DNA from: Piromyces finnis
Lineage: Eukaryota > Neocallimastigomycota > Neocallimastigomycetes > Neocallimastigales > Neocallimastigaceae
Length of the DNA stretch: 64,000 nucleotides
Reading direction: 5' to 3'
Assembly: GCA_002104945.1 (NCBI GenBank)
Contig: MCFH01000003.1
Location: forward strand, 124,001-188,000
This document shows, piece after piece, positions 21,818-31,392 of this stretch. The notes below the pieces were generated by a model. The model did no database searches and had not been told where the DNA came from. It worked only from the letters and a program-made list of their open reading frames with translations. Position 1 is the stretch's first letter, and the number at the start of each line of letters is the position of its first letter. A program made the position numbers and the translations under genes.

Positions 21818-24800
21818 TCATTTCTTTTTGTTGAATTCCTTAAGTAGTTCTGGATAATTCAAATTTGTTTCTGGCTCCCAAGATGCTTCAGATATTGGGT
21901 ATCCTTTCCATTTAATTAGATATTGGACTTTACCATAATATCTTCTTTTATCCAATATCTCTTCGACTTCAAATTCTTCCTTATTATCCACAATAACCGG
22001 CGGAGGTGGCGGTTGCTTTCTATTGAACTTGTCTTCATGGTAGGGTTCCAATTCTGAAACGTGGATGACTGGATGAATGCGAATTTCTTTTGGTAACTCC
22101 AATTTGAAAGAAACTGGAGAAATTTTTTCAATTATTTTGTACGGACCAAGTTTTCTAGGTTTTAACTTCTTATTACCATTACGCATTATTAAAGAACTGT
22201 TGATCCATACTTTATCATTTACCTTGAGTTCAGGGGCTTTACTTCTGTGTTTGTTTGCGAATTTTTCTTGTTGATTAATGGATTTCTTCAAGTTATCTTT
22301 AAGAGTTTTAATTATTTCTTTGAAATTTCTTGTGAATTCATCCGCAGTTGGTATCTCGGTACGACTTGGTAAAATTGGAGAATGTTTTGGATTATAGCCA
22401 TAGTTAGCAAAAAATGGTGAAGTTTTGGTAGATTCTTGAACGGCATTATTGTAACTAAATTCAGCAAGATGTAAGAACTTGTACCAGTTAGAGCCTTTAT
22501 AATTTGAGTAACACCTTAGGTATTGTTCTACAACGGAGTTTACCCTCTCCGTCAGCCCGTTTGTTTGGTGATGGTAGGAAGAAGAAAATTTTAGGTTTAT
22601 ATCAAAAGATTTGCAAATTGAATTCCAGAATTTAGAGGTAAATTGAGTACCTCTATCCGAAAGAATTTCATTTGGTAATCCATGGAGACGAAAAACGTTG
22701 ATCATGAAAGCATCAGCAGTATCGGAGGCAGAAGGGATGTTCTCAAAAGGAATGAAGTGGCATAATTTAGTTAATCTATCGGTGACTACAAGAATGCAAG
22801 TATACTTTTGGGAAGGTGGGAGATCCGTAATAAAGTCCATAGATAAGGAAGACCAAGGACGTTCAGCAATTTCCAAAGGGGAGAGAAATCCATAGGGTTT
22901 GTGTCGAGAATCCTTTGATCGGCAACATATTTCGCAAGACCTAACATATTCTTTGACATCGACTGAGAGATAAGGCCACCAAAAGTCACGAACAATAAGG
23001 GAATAAGTTTTCTTTAATCCGAAGTGTCCAGCGGAGGGTGAGTCATGGCAAATTTTAAGAACTTCCAAACGACAATCTTGGGGGACATAGATCCTATTAT
23101 TGAATAATAATACACCATCTTGAATTTTAAAGTTTTCGATTTGCGAATGAGGGACTGGGGGAATTTGAGTTTCTAAATATTTGCATACTTCAAAGTAAAA
23201 TTTATCATCTTTGCTATTTGAAATGATTTTATCCATAAGGGGATTGTTATCCAGAACCATGGCACAAAAGTTTTCGGGTCTAAGGACGGAATTTGGAATG
23301 TCATTGTTATACTTAAAATTTTCTAAGTAATCTGGTCTTCTAGATAAAGCGTCAGGTTTACCATTAGCAGAACCCGACCGATAAACGATGATAAAGTTAA
23401 ACTCGGCAAGGAACAGAGACCAACGAACTAATCTTTGAGTCATTTTTTCGGGTTTCTTCTGGTAGAGCAAATTTCTATGATCCGAGAAAATCTTGAAAGG
23501 CTGAGTAGTTCCTTTGAGTAGATGTCGCCAAGTTTCTAAAGCAGCTACAATTGCTAAAAGTTCTTTATCGTAGATCGGATAGTTCCTTTCAGAAGAACTA
23601 AGCGATCTAGAGAAAAATGCCACTGGATGAACCGACTTGTCTTTTGGATTCGTTTGTGAAAGGATTGCTCCTATAGCGAAATTACTTGCATCCGTTTCAA
23701 CTATGAAAGGTATATCACGATTCGGGTATGCAAGAACAGGGGAAGAAGCAAATTTGGATTTGATTAAACTAAAAGAATTTTCACACTGATGAGAGAAGCA
23801 GAATTTAACATCCTTCTTAAGTAACGCATTCAGTGGTTGTGCGATCTCAGCAAAACCGGCAATGAATCTTCTATAATAATTAGCTAACCCAAGAAACGCT
23901 TGAACCTCTTTAACGCTTTTAGGAGTTTGCCATTCCAAGATAGATGCAATTTTCTTTGGATCCATTAAAATACCTTCAGAAGATATACGATGACCTAAGA
24001 AATCGATAAATGGGACAAAGAACTCACATTTTTCAAATTTTGCGTAAAGTCCCGCTTTTCTAAGTCTTTTAAGTACTTCTTTAACCTGGATTACATGGGT
24101 TTTAAAATTTTCCGAGAAAATTATTAAGTCATCAATATAACTAAAGACAAATATTCCCAAGATTCCCTCAAGCACATCATTAATGAAATGTTGAAATACT
24201 GCAGGTGCGTTTTTCAAACCAAACGGCATTACAGTATATTCAAAGTGTCCATATTTGCAAGTAAAAGCAGTTTTGAATTCATCACCTTCTTTGATCCTCA
24301 CAAGATTATAAGCGGATCTTAAATCAAGTTTGGAGAAGATGTTGCTTTTACCTAGATGTTCCAACATGTCATTAATTAATGGTAAAGGGTATGAATCACG
24401 GATTGTGATTTCGTTTAATTTCCTATAATCTTGACATAGACGTAGTTCACCATTTTTCTTCGGGACAAAAAGCACTGGGGCACCAGCCGGAGACTTCGAA
24501 GGTCTGATGAAACCTCTTCGCAAATTTTCATCAATGTATTCCTTCAATACCATTGATTCTTTATCCGTTAAAGGATAAATTGGTCCATAGAAAAGTTTGG
24601 AGTCCGGCTTAAGACGGATTTCACAATCGTATTGCCTATGTGGCGGCAATTGTTCAGCGGCTTTTTCATTAAATACATCTTCAAAGGCTTGAAGTTCAGC
24701 GGGTAGAATAACTTCTTGATTACTAGAAGTGTTAGTGGTGGAATCTTGACTTTTTGGAAGATTTGTTACAGAATCATGGATATAAGAATTGGTTGAAGTG

Positions 24801-26053
24801 CTACAAGAAGGTTTGGAATCATTAGAAATAGAAGAAATAACATAAGTAGGGGCAACATTTGGAATGACAGAGCAATGTGACAAACAGAAATTTGAATTAA
24901 AAGATAATTCTTTTTCAACGAAGTTAATAATAGGGTTGTGCTGATGTAACCATTCAGCACCTAAGATACCACAATATCCCGGGAGGTCTACAATATAAAA
25001 TATAGTTTTACATTGGTGGTTTTTGTATTTAATTGAAATTGGGATGGATTTACCTAAGACTTGTTGTTCCCCACCAATACCAGAGATTTTGTCGAGAGAG
25101 ACGGATTTATCAAAAGGAATGTTGTTTTCTTCTGCAAAGACCACATCTATTAGGTTAAGTTGGGATCCTGAATCAATTAGTAGTTTAGTGTTAACGGAGA
25201 CGTCGGAAGTATTGAGTTGGAACTCAAAAACTGGTTGTTTCAAATGGGGATTATCGGAGAATCTTATTCTAGGTTTCTTTTCAGGCATAGAATTAGAAAT
25301 ATGAGTCCCAGCTGTTTTTTCATTTTTACTTCTTTTTGGACAGTTGTTTAACTTGTGATCTGGAGAACCACAATATAAACAGAGATTCTCCTTAATTCTT
25401 CTAGCCTTTTCTTCTGAGGTAAGCGGTCCGTAAGTTTTCTTATTTCTCGAAGTGAAAGGTTTTCTATTTGCTTCAGTTCTTCGGTTTTGATTGGTGCTAT
25501 TAGAGTGATTGTTGTTGAAAAATCTTCTATTAGTATCGATTCTAGAATCGATTCTTGATGCTATAACTTGTAAATTTAGTAGCGTTTGTGGACCGGGAAA
25601 CATTTCTAAAATTCTATTGGCGACTTGATCTTGTAGTCCAGCTAAGAAGGCGTCCATTTTTGCACTTTCGTTCCAAGAGGAGTCATCAGAGTATCGGTTA
25701 AATTCAAGAATATATTTTTGAATTTCTCCGATTTTCCTTTGCTTTATAGTTCGAAGCTTTTGATTAGCCATAAATGTTGAGTCGTTGTTGCCAAACACAG
25801 ATTTAAGCTTTGCAACAAATGAGTCATAATTTAATAGGCATTCGTCATGGTTGTGAATTAATGATGCAGCCCAATTCAAGGCTTCACCATATAGTCTTGA
25901 AATAATATAGACGATTTTTGCTTCGTCATCCGCGTAGCGCTCTGGGTAGACCATAAAGATTAATTCTATTTTGGCGAGAAAACCCTTAAAGAAACGACGA
26001 TTTCCAGCGAAACCATCCTTCAACGTAGCATGGTTCATCAATTCTTCATCCAT
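21818..26053 (-). CDS. Gypsy gag-pol polyprotein with chromodomain
   Basis: A single frame of 1411 codons, with no gag/pol frameshift. Order: gag (about 1-200; ALNWAASLI, VFGNNDSTFMANQKLR), CCHC knuckle CLYCGSPDHKLNNCPK near 230, aspartic protease LLIDSGSQLNLID near 290, RT with SYIDDLIIFS near 638, RNase H (ETDASNFAIGAILS) near 785, integrase HHCC finger (GHFGL ... CEICC) near 1015, core Asp in DFITDLPP and in LSDRGTQF, Glu in NGLTERVNS, GPY/F module [13 protein letters not shown] near 1297, and a C-terminal chromodomain ([17 protein letters not shown] ... KWKGYPISEASWEP) near 1358-1400. In known chromoviruses this domain steers integration to heterochromatin marks. The start ATG follows the gypsy leader and is the first Met of the frame. 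Nothing appears broken. Confidence 0.95.
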   Translation of the reverse strand: MDEELMNHATLKDGFAGNRRFFKGFLAKIELIFMVYPERYADDEAKIVYIISRLYGEALNWAASLIHNHDECLLNYDSFVAKLKSVFGNNDSTFMANQKLRTIKQRKIGEIQKYILEFNRYSDDSSWNESAKMDAFLAGLQDQVANRILEMFPGPQTLLNLQVIASRIDSRIDTNRRFFNNNHSNSTNQNRRTEANRKPFTSRNKKTYGPLTSEEKARRIKENLCLYCGSPDHKLNNCPKRSKNEKTAGTHISNSMPEKKPRIRFSDNPHLKQPVFEFQLNTSDVSVNTKLLIDSGSQLNLIDVVFAEENNIPFDKSVSLDKISGIGGEQQVLGKSIPISIKYKNHQCKTIFYIVDLPGYCGILGAEWLHQHNPIINFVEKELSFNSNFCLSHCSVIPNVAPTYVISSISNDSKPSCSTSTNSYIHDSVTNLPKSQDSTTNTSSNQEVILPAELQAFEDVFNEKAAEQLPPHRQYDCEIRLKPDSKLFYGPIYPLTDKESMVLKEYIDENLRRGFIRPSKSPAGAPVLFVPKKNGELRLCQDYRKLNEITIRDSYPLPLINDMLEHLGKSNIFSKLDLRSAYNLVRIKEGDEFKTAFTCKYGHFEYTVMPFGLKNAPAVFQHFINDVLEGILGIFVFSYIDDLIIFSENFKTHVIQVKEVLKRLRKAGLYAKFEKCEFFVPFIDFLGHRISSEGILMDPKKIASILEWQTPKSVKEVQAFLGLANYYRRFIAGFAEIAQPLNALLKKDVKFCFSHQCENSFSLIKSKFASSPVLAYPNRDIPFIVETDASNFAIGAILSQTNPKDKSVHPVAFFSRSLSSSERNYPIYDKELLAIVAALETWRHLLKGTTQPFKIFSDHRNLLYQKKPEKMTQRLVRWSLFLAEFNFIIVYRSGSANGKPDALSRRPDYLENFKYNNDIPNSVLRPENFCAMVLDNNPLMDKIISNSKDDKFYFEVCKYLETQIPPVPHSQIENFKIQDGVLLFNNRIYVPQDCRLEVLKICHDSPSAGHFGLKKTYSLIVRDFWWPYLSVDVKEYVRSCEICCRSKDSRHKPYGFLSPLEIAERPWSSLSMDFITDLPPSQKYTCILVVTDRLTKLCHFIPFENIPSASDTADAFMINVFRLHGLPNEILSDRGTQFTSKFWNSICKSFDINLKFSSSYHHQTNGLTERVNSVVEQYLRCYSNYKGSNWYKFLHLAEFSYNNAVQESTKTSPFFANYGYNPKHSPILPSRTEIPTADEFTRNFKEIIKTLKDNLKKSINQQEKFANKHRSKAPELKVNDKVWINSSLIMRNGNKKLKPRKLGPYKIIEKISPVSFKLELPKEIRIHPVIHVSELEPYHEDKFNRKQPPPPPVIVDNKEEFEVEEILDKRRYYGKVQYLIKWKGYPISEASWEPETNLNYPELLKEFNKKK

Positions 26054-26365
26054 ATTCTTTATTTTATTGAAAATATCTAATTTTAATTCAATTTAATCGT
26101 ATAATATATCCAAGAGAGTCCAAAAGAGTCCAAAAGAGTCCAAGAGAGTCCAAAAGAGTTGTAAAACAATATACAAAGGTAGTGTCTATTGCCTAGAGAA
26201 AAAATAAAGGAGTAAACAGAAGTAGTATCTAAAGTAGCAAAACAGAAAAGTACAAAAGTCAGGTAGATACTAATATACAAGTGGATATTTAAACCAAGGG
26301 TAGACACTATAACAGGTAGGAAAAATAAACAAATTAATTAAGGTAAAGGGAATATGTTACAACTG

Positions 26366-26375
26366 GTGTTTTTAT
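26366..26375 (-). other. Gypsy self-primer-like binding site
   Basis: Directly adjoining the 5' LTR, the RNA-sense sequence is ATAAAAACAC. It is not complementary to a tRNA 3' end (no TGG). Its exact complement GTGTTTTTAT occurs inside the LTR (minus strand, 26566-26575 and 21153-21162). This is the arrangement of Tf1-type self-priming, in which the mRNA 5' end folds back as primer. Confidence 0.5.
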
Positions 26376-26926
26376 TGTAACGCGTATCTATATAAGTATT
26401 TAATAATGTGGTAATTAATAAACTTTATATAGATAATAATTTTGATCCCAATAAGTCAATTAATTTTATTTATTAAAATTTTTAATTATTTTTTATTTAA
26501 ATTATTTTTTAATAATAAATATTTTTTTTTTTTTTTAAAATTTAAAAGTTAAAAGTTAATAGTTAATAAAAACACAATTTTTTTTTAATTTTCGATTCAA
26601 ACCACTTCTATTTATACTTTTTCTAAATCTGATGTGGCTAAATCAAAAATTTTAATTATCTTTCTAGATTGTTCTTTAAATTAATTAAAAATTGCATAAG
26701 ATGAATCCCGTGATAAAATTACAAAAAATATTTGATTTTTCGAATATTCGAACTTATTCTTTTTCGAATAAGTTCTATAAGTTTCTATGAGTCGTAAATT
26801 AAATTGTTAAATAAATAATCTAAAATAGATTTCGGATCAAGGTGTGAGTCGAACCCGAGTGATCCAGATTAATGTCTTAAATACTAACCATTAAGACAAT
26901 ATTAATTATCTAATAGATTCGTTACA
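26376..26926 (-). repeat. Gypsy 5' LTR
   Basis: 551 bp, same ends as the 3' LTR. If the self-priming model is right, transcription starts near 26575, so U3 is about 350 bp and R-U5 about 200 bp. The tRNA-like block (A-box 26888-26898, B-box 26845-26855) then lies in U3. Confidence 0.9.
26845..26898 (-). promoter_or_regulatory. tRNA-like A-box/B-box block in 5' LTR
   Basis: Identical to the block at 21432-21485. On the minus strand TGTCTTAATGG precedes GGTTCGACTCA by 32 nt. Its place upstream of the inferred start site would allow it to act as a promoter-proximal element. Confidence 0.5.
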
Positions 26927-27061
26927 TTAATAATCTTTTTAAGAGTTTTAAATAAAATGATTTTTAAAATAAAAATTTAATGTTTTATTTTTTTATTTTT
27001 GTGTTAATAAAAATTGTTTTGTTTTAAGTATAAAATCTGTTTTAAACTTTATACTTTTACA

Positions 27062-28108
27062 GTATCCTTCAAATACAACGGAAGTATTATTAGCACACCT
27101 CAATATTATTTTTCTTTTTTTAAAATTAATAAGTAAATTTTTATTATTAGTAAGGTGTTCTCCCGCACCTGAGTCATACAACCATGATGACTTTTTGAAA
27201 TTTAATACGTTATTAACACGAAAATCCTTATAACACAAATTGAACACATTTTTTATGTAGTTTTTATATTTCTTATCTTTATATAATTTTTTGTTTAAGT
27301 TTACATTATCATTAATATTGTTATTTTTATCTCCTATGGTATTATTATCTTCAAAAAACATAGTTTTTATATCTTGAAAATCCAAATTAGAGTTATAATA
27401 ATCGTTTGGATCTTGAACATATCCAACATAGTTGGTGGACTTTCCTTTAAACTTTTCTTTTTGAGCTGAATAATACCTTCTATTTTTATTGGAATTATCC
27501 TTGCGTGGGATTTGTTTTTTGTTTTTATTTGTTCTACCATTAAACCAACATTCATTTGTAGTGTGTCCATTTTTCTCACAAATGGCACAATATTTTTTGT
27601 TTTTATGTTGGTCCATTTTGTCCTTTGTATAATGCTTCTTACTATTTGATCCTCTATTTACAAAGTCAATTTCCATTGGATCATCCCTTCTATTATCTAC
27701 AGTCCAGTCTAACACATAGGCGCGGTTTTTGATGTCTTCCCGGATTTCTTTGTTCAATTCTTCATATTTTGTTGAGTCCTTCAGAATGTATTTTTTCATA
27801 TATTCTCCTGGGAGAGCATTATATAGATATTTTAATTTTTCCGTGTTACTTAATTTGCAGTCAGCCTTTTCCAACGTGTCAAAGATGTTGGTCATTTCTT
27901 CCAAAACGTTGGTTATTTCCTTTTCATTACTGGTTTTTAATGAGTCCGATTTCATCATCCAATAGGTGATGTCATTTTCTCCTCCTCCATAATTTCTTTG
28001 AATTTTCTTGAGCATTAAAAACGCGGATTCCATGCCTACCACCTCAGAATGAATTTTCCTAGAGATAGAGTGAATGATAATAGATTTGGCTGTTCCATTT
28101 TGAGCCAA
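27062..28108 (-). pseudogene. Copia gag and protease N-part, interrupted
   Basis: Minus-strand reading with copia gag signatures: FLMLKKIQRNYGGG, a CCHC knuckle CAICEKNGHTTNECWF, then protease WLYDSGAGEHLTNN with the catalytic DSG. The frame is broken at 27062 by a solo LTR (with the gypsy inside it); the annotated frame reads on into LTR sequence to 26993 and stops there. It resumes at 20304. Upstream of the first Met the frame stays open to about 28205 (TDGIKDIDTKNLQEGEDEK) without an ATG, and the gag N-terminus seen at 13590-13866 is absent, which points to a deletion near the leader. Confidence 0.88.
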
Positions 28109-28242
28109 TTTTTCATCTTCACCCTCTTGTAGGTTCTTGGTATCAATATCTTTGATACCATCTGTATAAAGATAATTTATAATTTTTTCTTTGTTTAATA
28201 TTATAATTACTAAAATATTCTCTCAAGATTTGGTTTTAGCTA

Positions 28243-28260
28243 GATTTGAGACTCTTAATC
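28243..28260 (-). other. Copia primer-binding site, tRNA-Lys(CUU) half type
   Basis: The primer-sense plus strand reads GATTTGAGACTCTTAATC and abuts the LTR at 28261. TGAGA-CTCTTAA-TC is the anticodon stem and loop of tRNA-Lys(CUU). A fragment ending about tRNA position 40 would prime here, as Drosophila copia does with the 5' half of initiator tRNA. Confidence 0.65.
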
Positions 28261-28496
28261 TATTAACTAGCTAGTTTTACGGTACTCGAGAGTTATTACA
28301 CAAATGTATATGTTTATTTATATATTTTTATTATAAAGTCTTTTCTTTTTTTAAATAAAAATTTTCATTACATTTATATCATACATATAACAAATACATT
28401 ACGTTATTATGCTACATTATCCTATTACATTATTTCAAATACATATTATTACATTATAAATTATAATGTATTACATGATTTTGTATTATGTTAACA
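28261..28496 (-). repeat. Copia 5' LTR
   Basis: 236 bp from TATTAACTAGCTAG to TATGTTAACA on the plus strand. It matches the interrupted 3' LTR at 15537-16523. It is short, AT-rich and without coding sequence. Confidence 0.88.

Positions 28497-28575
<79 letters not shown>
28497..28575. repeat. (TTA)n microsatellite at copia insertion site
   Basis: About 26 TTA units. The same repeat, much shorter, stands left of the copia (15525-15536), so the element inserted in a TTA array that expanded on this side or was already long. The poly-Tyr frame across it is an artefact. Confidence 0.85.
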
Positions 28576-28576
<1 letters not shown>

Positions 28577-31388
28577 TCTAATTGTTATTGTTATTATTAT
28601 AATTTTCTCTTTCAACCTACTCTAATTTATTTTCAGCAATCAATAAACTCATCCACTTGATTAAATACATTTTTAATAAATCTCAAGTTTAGGGTTACTA
28701 TAAAATAAGTTAAACAGTTTAATATCATGTATTATAATATTTAAAAATTTATGTCACAAGTATATAAAATGTAAATTATTATATAACTCTTAGTTATAAA
28801 TTGTAATAATTAAGTTATAAATCTTAAATTATGAACATTTTAATATTAATTTGAAATAAACCTACATCCTTTTATTATAAAATACGGAAAATAATATTAT
28901 TATAAAGTGTATAAAACAATAATTTTATAAATATAGAGAAAATAGTAAAAACGAAAGAATAATCGTTTCTAAATATAGTCACTAATACTTTTAATATAAT
29001 ATGTTCCAAAAGTAGTAAAACATAATAAAAATATATTATTCAACTTTATAAATTTAAAACATATTGGTTATAATTTTAGAAATAATAGAAATAGTAAAAA
29101 AATATCACATTTAAATAAAAGGTTTAATAGTTTATTAAAAATATAAAAAGGAATAAATAAAATATTTCAAAAACAAGTGTATCGACCCTCTTAATAATAA
29201 AATAAAAATCTTGATATATTTTCTAACCCTAGCTAACTTTTAACAAAATTAATTTTTATTGGTATGAGTTTTAATAATATTTTCATTAGATACATTAACT
29301 TTTTAATAATATTTTCAAGCTATATTATTTTTTATTATGTATGTGTAAAATGTGAATTGACATTCATTTTTATTACCAACTTTACAATAATTGGAGAATT
29401 AAGTAAAGATACTTTTAACGATGTTAAAAATATTTTTTAAACCATCTTTTTTATTCATTTAAATATTTATATTAATAAAAATTAAAAAGTATTTTAAAGT
29501 TACACACCAACTTTAATAAATTTAATTTATTTTAATTATTAATTTATTTTGTCATACCTTAATTTAATTATAATAACACTATAAAAATGAATTAATATAT
29601 TTTAATATATAATAATATATTAAGAAATACATTTTTTATATTAATTGTATATAATTCAAAACAATAAAATAAATGAATAATAATGTAATAATTATTATAA
29701 TTGTATTTAAAATATTAGAGATTAAACTTTTAAATAAATTAAAATTCTATTCGTGTAACAAATAACAAATAATAATGTTTATAATTTCCTTTTTTTTTTA
29801 TGTATTATTTACCTAATTATATTTAATTATATTTATTTACATTTATATTTATATTATATTACATAATCATACATTTATATTACATGATCAAGTACCTGTC
29901 CTACATTATTCCTTGATAATTAAAATAAGATATTAAGATGGATCAATTATTATTTATTTTTTATATTTAATTAAAATGTAATAAGTTGAAATAACGTTAA
30001 AAAGATTTATATTTTTTGTATAATAAATAGGTCCTTTTGAATTTTTTTTTTAAAAAAAAAACATTTTATAAACGATTTATTCTTTCCAATAATAGAAATG
30101 GGTAAAATATAATGCTTTTATCAAAATTTTAGTCATTTTAACTTTTTTTTTTTCTTTTTTTCTCTTTTATTTAAAATATAATAATTAAAGTTTAATGATA
30201 TAAATTAAAAATTCTATTAAATAGACTTTTTATGATATTATTGGCCATTATTAATAGAAGTGCCATAAAATTATTAAATTATATCATATAATAAAAAGTT
30301 TAGAAAATAAATTAAAATTGAAAAATAAGAAATATTTTAGTTAATTAATATATGAAAGTAAAAATTAATTTATTTACTATATTAAAATTTATATTACACT
30401 AAATTTTTAACCTATCCGGACGGCATCTTTATTTGATAGCCAATGATGCTTTCCTTTTTTTGGTAATATTAAAACTATTTTTGTTTTTCTTACATATTAT
30501 AGACGGTTTATTTAATTATCATAAATATTAAAAAAAATAATATATTATAGTAAATACTTATATATATTATTTATTGAATATAATATATATTCTCAATATA
30601 TAATTTATAGTTTTCTATTTAATAATTAATTTTTTTATTTTATTAATAATTTATTATTGATAATCCTTCATTAAAAAAATATTCTTTTTTAATATTAATT
30701 TATTAAATGTTAGTTACAGAAGAATTAAATTTTATTTATTATTATTATATTACATAATAATATTAATATATTTTGTAGTACAAGTAAAATTTATTATGTT
30801 TAATATATAAACAATAATAACTTTAAAATAAAAACCCATCCTCATTAAAATAATAATAATAATAGAAATTATTATTTATTAGTTTATATAGCCTTTTTTT
30901 TTTTTTTCATTGTTATTAAAGGGAAATTAATCAATCTAGAATAATTTTTTATTATGTTAAACAATTCATTCTTTTTATAATATTTTTATATTATGCTTGT
31001 TTGTTGTTTTAATATTGTTTAGTTTATGATTATTTTTTTTATATATTAATTTTCGGTATAATTAAAGTATTTAGTATTTTGAAATCAAGTTTAGAATAAT
31101 TATTCTATAAACATATTCAGTTAGTATATATAAACTTATCAATATTTTTTAACATATTCAAACAAAAAGTATAAAATTATCAATATTTTAATAGAGAATA
31201 ATTTATTAAGTAATTAAAGAAATAATCAGAAAAGATATTGAATTTAAAATACAAAAAATTTTTCAAATTTATGGGAATTTTTAAAAATTATTAAATTAAA
31301 TAAAAAATAATAAATTATTGAATAATTTATTAAAGTATTTATCAACATTTTTAAAGAAAAGTAGAAATATAAGAGTTATGAAAAAATT
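28576..31388. other. Intergenic AT-rich stretch between transposon block and first gene
   Basis: About 2.8 kb without an open frame above noise. The only clearly GC-richer patch is 30413-30450 (CTATCCGGACGGCATC). A short A/T palindromic run is at 30042-30062. No tRNA arm pairs or LTR ends were found. The last few hundred bases should hold the promoter and 5' UTR of the LRR gene. Confidence 0.5.
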
Positions 31389-31392
31389 ATGA
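31378..31392 (+). promoter_or_regulatory. Four-codon uORF overlapping the LRR gene start
   Basis: ATG AAA AAA TTA TGA. The stop codon overlaps the main ATG (31389) as ATGA. Such an overlap would favour termination-reinitiation or reduce translation of the main frame. It is seen directly; function is inferred. Confidence 0.45.

Larger units (their letters stand above)
20965..26926 (-). mobile_element. Intact chromodomain Ty3/gypsy element, TSD TTAAT
   Basis: A 5.96-kb element with LTRs at 20965-21513 and 26376-26926, flanked by TTAAT (20960-20964 and 26927-26931). It has a polypurine tract next to the 3' LTR, a self-primer-like site next to the 5' LTR and one uninterrupted 1411-codon gag-pol ORF. 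The LTRs differ at very few positions (for example GTGATAATT versus GTGGTAATT, and T-run length). Near-identical LTRs and an open ORF imply recent insertion and possible activity. The chromodomain places it in the Tf1/sushi-like chromovirus group. Confidence 0.95.
20305..27061 (+). repeat. Solo LTR, family B, TSD GTATC, split by gypsy
   Basis: The left part is 20305-20964 (TGTAAAGATATA ...) and the right part 26932-27061 (... ATACTTTTACA). The outer target duplication GTATC lies at 20300-20304 and 27062-27066, inside the copia pol gene. The left part aligns closely with 15544-16200. The split is the insertion point of the chromodomain gypsy, which duplicated TTAAT here. Confidence 0.9.
15537..28496 (-). 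mobile_element. Ty1/copia retrotransposon carrying three nested insertions
   Basis: The copia ends are TATTAAC at 15537 and TGTTAACA at 28496, flanked by ATTAT on both sides (15532-15536 and 28497-28501), a 5-bp target duplication inside a TTA repeat. In minus orientation: 5' LTR 28261-28496, tRNA-Lys half primer site, gag-protease to 27062, [insert 20305-27061], protease-integrase to about 19048, a linker, RT-RNase H ending 16537, polypurine tract 16524-16533, and the 3' LTR split by a solo LTR at 15544-16291. Without insertions it would be about 5.4 kb. Frameshifts in the integrase-RT linker, loss of the gag N-terminus and the insertions make it dead. Confidence 0.9.

Noticed and set aside
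28466-28660. Small open frame with a long poly-Tyr run
   Set aside because: It is the (TTA)n array read in another frame, starting inside the copia LTR; no coding support.
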